DNA from: Candidatus Sulfopaludibacter sp. SbA3
GTDB lineage: Bacteria > Acidobacteriota > Terriglobia > 2-12-FULL-54-10
Reading direction: 5' to 3'
DNA: 7,757 nucleotides
Assembly: GCA_945865705.1 (NCBI GenBank)
Contig: CAMBEY010000135.1
Location: forward strand, 1-7,757
Shown: positions 6,572 to 7,757 of the stretch, piece by piece
Layout: every line of letters begins with the position of its first letter
Position numbering within the stretch: the first letter of the stretch is position 1
The notes under the pieces: generated by a model
Seen by the model: the letters and a program-made list of their open reading frames with translations, nothing else
Database searches by the model: none
Told to the model about the DNA's origin: nothing
Made by a program: the position numbers and the translations under genes

Positions 6572-7120
6572 ATGATGGACTCGCTGACAATTCGGAACAG
6601 TGGCTGGAGATGTGTCCGCCAGCGAGTATACATTTTCGTGGTCGTGTGGGCCTGTCTCCTGAGCGCTTCATCCGGCCAATCGCAACAGCCTGCTTCTGCG
6701 ACGGATTCTTCCTCGCAGCCAATCGCCTTCAGCCATCGTCTGCACGCCGGTGATCTCAACATCCAATGTGTTTTTTGTCATAGCTGGGCGCGGCGGTCTG
6801 CCGTGGCGGGACTTCCCGCCGTGGGCACTTGCGTTGGCTGCCATCGCTGGGTGAAGACGAAGTCACCAGAGATGCTGAAGGTGGATGAGTACTGGGCGAA
6901 AAAGCAGCCCATCGTCTGGAAGCGCATCCATCAGATGGATGACTACGTTCATTTTTCTCATAGGCGGCATGTGGCCGCTGGACTGAATTGCCAGGGTTGC
7001 CACGGTTCGGTGGAGAAGATGGAGCGCGTGGAGAAGATCGAGCGCATGACCATGGGCTGGTGCGTGAGTTGCCATGAGCAGCGAAGCGCGCCGCTGGATT
7101 GCTCGACGTGTCATCGCTAG
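6572..7120 (+). CDS. pentahaem c7-type cytochrome, ActA-like electron-transfer subunit
   Basis: From the ATG at 6572 this gives 182 residues with five CxxCH haem motifs: CVFCH 66-70, CVGCH 87-91, CQGCH 140-144, CVSCH 164-168 and CSTCH 177-181. Two FSHxxH motifs (53-58 and 128-133) supply likely distal histidines, as in c7/c3-type multihaem cytochromes. A hydrophobic segment at about 18-32 is a signal anchor or signal peptide, placing the haems outside the membrane. Pentahaem proteins of this shape include ActA of alternative complex III; the related Qrc complex uses a six-haem subunit. The downstream molybdopterin-type gene supports membership of a quinone-linked complex. The start is not certain: ATG at 6572 and 6575 and TTG at 6569 are all in frame, and none has a Shine-Dalgarno sequence. 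The protein ends one residue after the last haem motif. Confidence 0.88.
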   Translation: MMDSLTIRNSGWRCVRQRVYIFVVVWACLLSASSGQSQQPASATDSSSQPIAFSHRLHAGDLNIQCVFCHSWARRSAVAGLPAVGTCVGCHRWVKTKSPEMLKVDEYWAKKQPIVWKRIHQMDDYVHFSHRRHVAAGLNCQGCHGSVEKMERVEKIERMTMGWCVSCHEQRSAPLDCSTCHR

Positions 7121-7131
7121 TGCGGGTGGAA

Positions 7132-7228
7132 GTTGGGTAGCCACGGTGAGCAATTTTCTCACCATGGGATTTGAGTAATTTCGCAGGGAAACCACAGGCG
7201 AGAAAATCGCTCACCGTGGCTACCCAAC
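7132..7228. repeat. long imperfect inverted repeat (hairpin or small palindromic element)
   Basis: The arm 7132-7163 is complementary to 7197-7228 in 30 of 32 positions. The two mismatches, 7152 with 7208 and 7161 with 7199, are both A opposite C. The remaining loop is 33 bases. Each arm is itself partly palindromic: GGTGAG 7145-7150 pairs with CTCACC 7158-7163, and GGCGAG 7197-7202 pairs with CTCACC 7210-7215 with one mismatch. The element starts 12 bases after the pentahaem gene's stop and ends 40 bases before the next start. It has no T tract and no clear target-site duplication. It may be a REP/MITE-like element or an operon-internal RNA structure. Confidence 0.9.
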
Positions 7229-7268
7229 CGCGAAGCAGGCATGGCGGCATTTTGAATTGGAAGGTCGG

Positions 7269-7757
7269 ATGGACACTGCGTTCAATCGCCGGAATTTTCT
7301 GAAGATTGCGGGCCTCGCAGGCATGGCCGGGACCGTTGGCTGCAGCCGCGACCAGGCGGGCACGCTTGTCTCGCTGGTGATGCCGTCGGACGAAACCATC
7401 CCCGGCATCGCCACCTGGTACTCCACCACTTGCCGGGAATGCCCGGCAGGCTGTGGCATGACCGTGCGCACGCGCGAGGGTCGCGCGACCAAGGTGGAGG
7501 GCAATCCCGCGCATCCACTGAGCCGCGGCGGGCTGTGCTCGCGCGGGCAGGCGTCCGTGCAGGGCCTCTACAATCCCGACCGCTTCCAAGGCCCGCTGCG
7601 CCGCGCCCCTAATGGCGCGGTCGATCCCGTCAGCTGGGACGACGCCATCAAAACAATCTCCGAAAAATTGAGCGTGATCAACGCGTCTGGCGGCGCGTCC
7701 GGTCGCAAGGATCGCGTCGCATTTCTCTCCGGCGCGCGCGGCCCGGCGATGGAGAAA
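7269..7757 (+). CDS. molybdopterin-family oxidoreductase with Tat signal and [4Fe-4S] motif (N-terminus, cut by window end)
   Basis: 163 codons are visible and the frame stays open at the window edge; full-length family members are several times longer. Residues 6-12 (NRRNFLK) form a canonical twin-arginine motif followed by a hydrophobic stretch. The TVGC at 22-25 followed by Ser could be a lipobox, though the -3 residue is unusual. C55, C58, C62 and C90 form the C-x2-C-x3-C-x27-C pattern that binds a [4Fe-4S] cluster in the N-terminal domain of bis-MGD enzymes. CSRGQ at 90-94, YNPDR at 101-105 and SWDDAI at 122-127 are also typical. A GGAAGG Shine-Dalgarno-like run ends four bases before the ATG. 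Coming after a pentahaem cytochrome, it is probably the MopB subunit of a membrane quinone-linked complex. Alternative complex III, Qrc-like or polysulfide/thiosulfate-reductase-like identities cannot be separated from this fragment. Confidence 0.88.
   Translation, partial: MDTAFNRRNFLKIAGLAGMAGTVGCSRDQAGTLVSLVMPSDETIPGIATWYSTTCRECPAGCGMTVRTREGRATKVEGNPAHPLSRGGLCSRGQASVQGLYNPDRFQGPLRRAPNGAVDPVSWDDAIKTISEKLSVINASGGASGRKDRVAFLSGARGPAMEK

Noticed and set aside
6342..6722. Minus-strand 126-residue and + strand 66-residue frames in the 6307-6571 gap
   Set aside because: There is no ribosome binding site, no familiar motif and no signal peptide; composition is Arg/Pro/Ser-rich as in chance frames.
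6756..7589. 277-residue minus-strand open frame across the pentahaem gene, the inverted repeat and the oxidoreductase start
   Set aside because: It crosses two well-supported genes and the palindrome, and its product has no recognisable features.
1..7757. CRISPR arrays, tRNA or rRNA genes, insertion-sequence transposases
   Set aside because: No regularly spaced repeats, tRNA-like cloverleaf, rRNA segment or transposase frame was seen in the window.

Overview
The window is GC-rich (about 60% by eye), and every supported gene lies on the + strand. The gene families point to an Acidobacteriota-type soil bacterium: a DUF1592/DUF1588/DUF1585 haem protein, a Tat-exported HXXSHH (DUF1552) protein, a secreted ankyrin protein, several c-type cytochromes and a molybdopterin-type oxidoreductase. 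The organism call is inference from family content; Verrucomicrobia or Planctomycetes relatives carry some of the same families.

Layout. Positions 1-49 may hold the last codons of an upstream gene. A noncoding stretch follows to 353, with a good sigma70-type promoter near 205-235 and a short leader hairpin. Module 1 (354-5835) has three genes. The first encodes an 817-residue secreted protein with two CxxCH haem motifs. The second, overlapping it by 4 bases (ATGA), encodes a 448-residue Tat-exported HXXSHH protein. The third, after an 83-base gap with a hairpin, encodes a 533-residue secreted ankyrin-repeat protein. Next comes a small secreted monohaem cytochrome resembling cytochrome c' (5902-6306). 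A 265-base noncoding gap holds a strong 8-bp hairpin and a weak terminator-like structure. Module 2 begins at 6572 with a pentahaem c7-type cytochrome. After a 148-base gap occupied mostly by a long near-perfect inverted repeat, it continues with the N-terminus of a Tat-exported iron-sulfur/molybdopterin oxidoreductase that runs off the window at 7757.

How the genes may work together. All six proteins with a readable N-terminus carry an export signal, so the region is devoted to the cell envelope. Module 2 has the gene order of quinone-linked membrane oxidoreductases (alternative complex III, Qrc, or polysulfide-reductase-like complexes), in which a multihaem cytochrome and a MopB-type subunit are partners. 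Module 1 is a widespread but functionally uncharacterised gene set that pairs a dihaem protein with a putative metal-dependent, alkaline-phosphatase-like protein. The cytochrome c'-like gene lies between the modules and could serve either or neither.

The observations most worth following up are the 32-bp-arm inverted repeat between the two oxidoreductase genes, the uncharacterised three-gene secreted module, and the intact iron-sulfur cysteine motif plus ordinary Tat signal in an otherwise alternative-complex-III-like arrangement.
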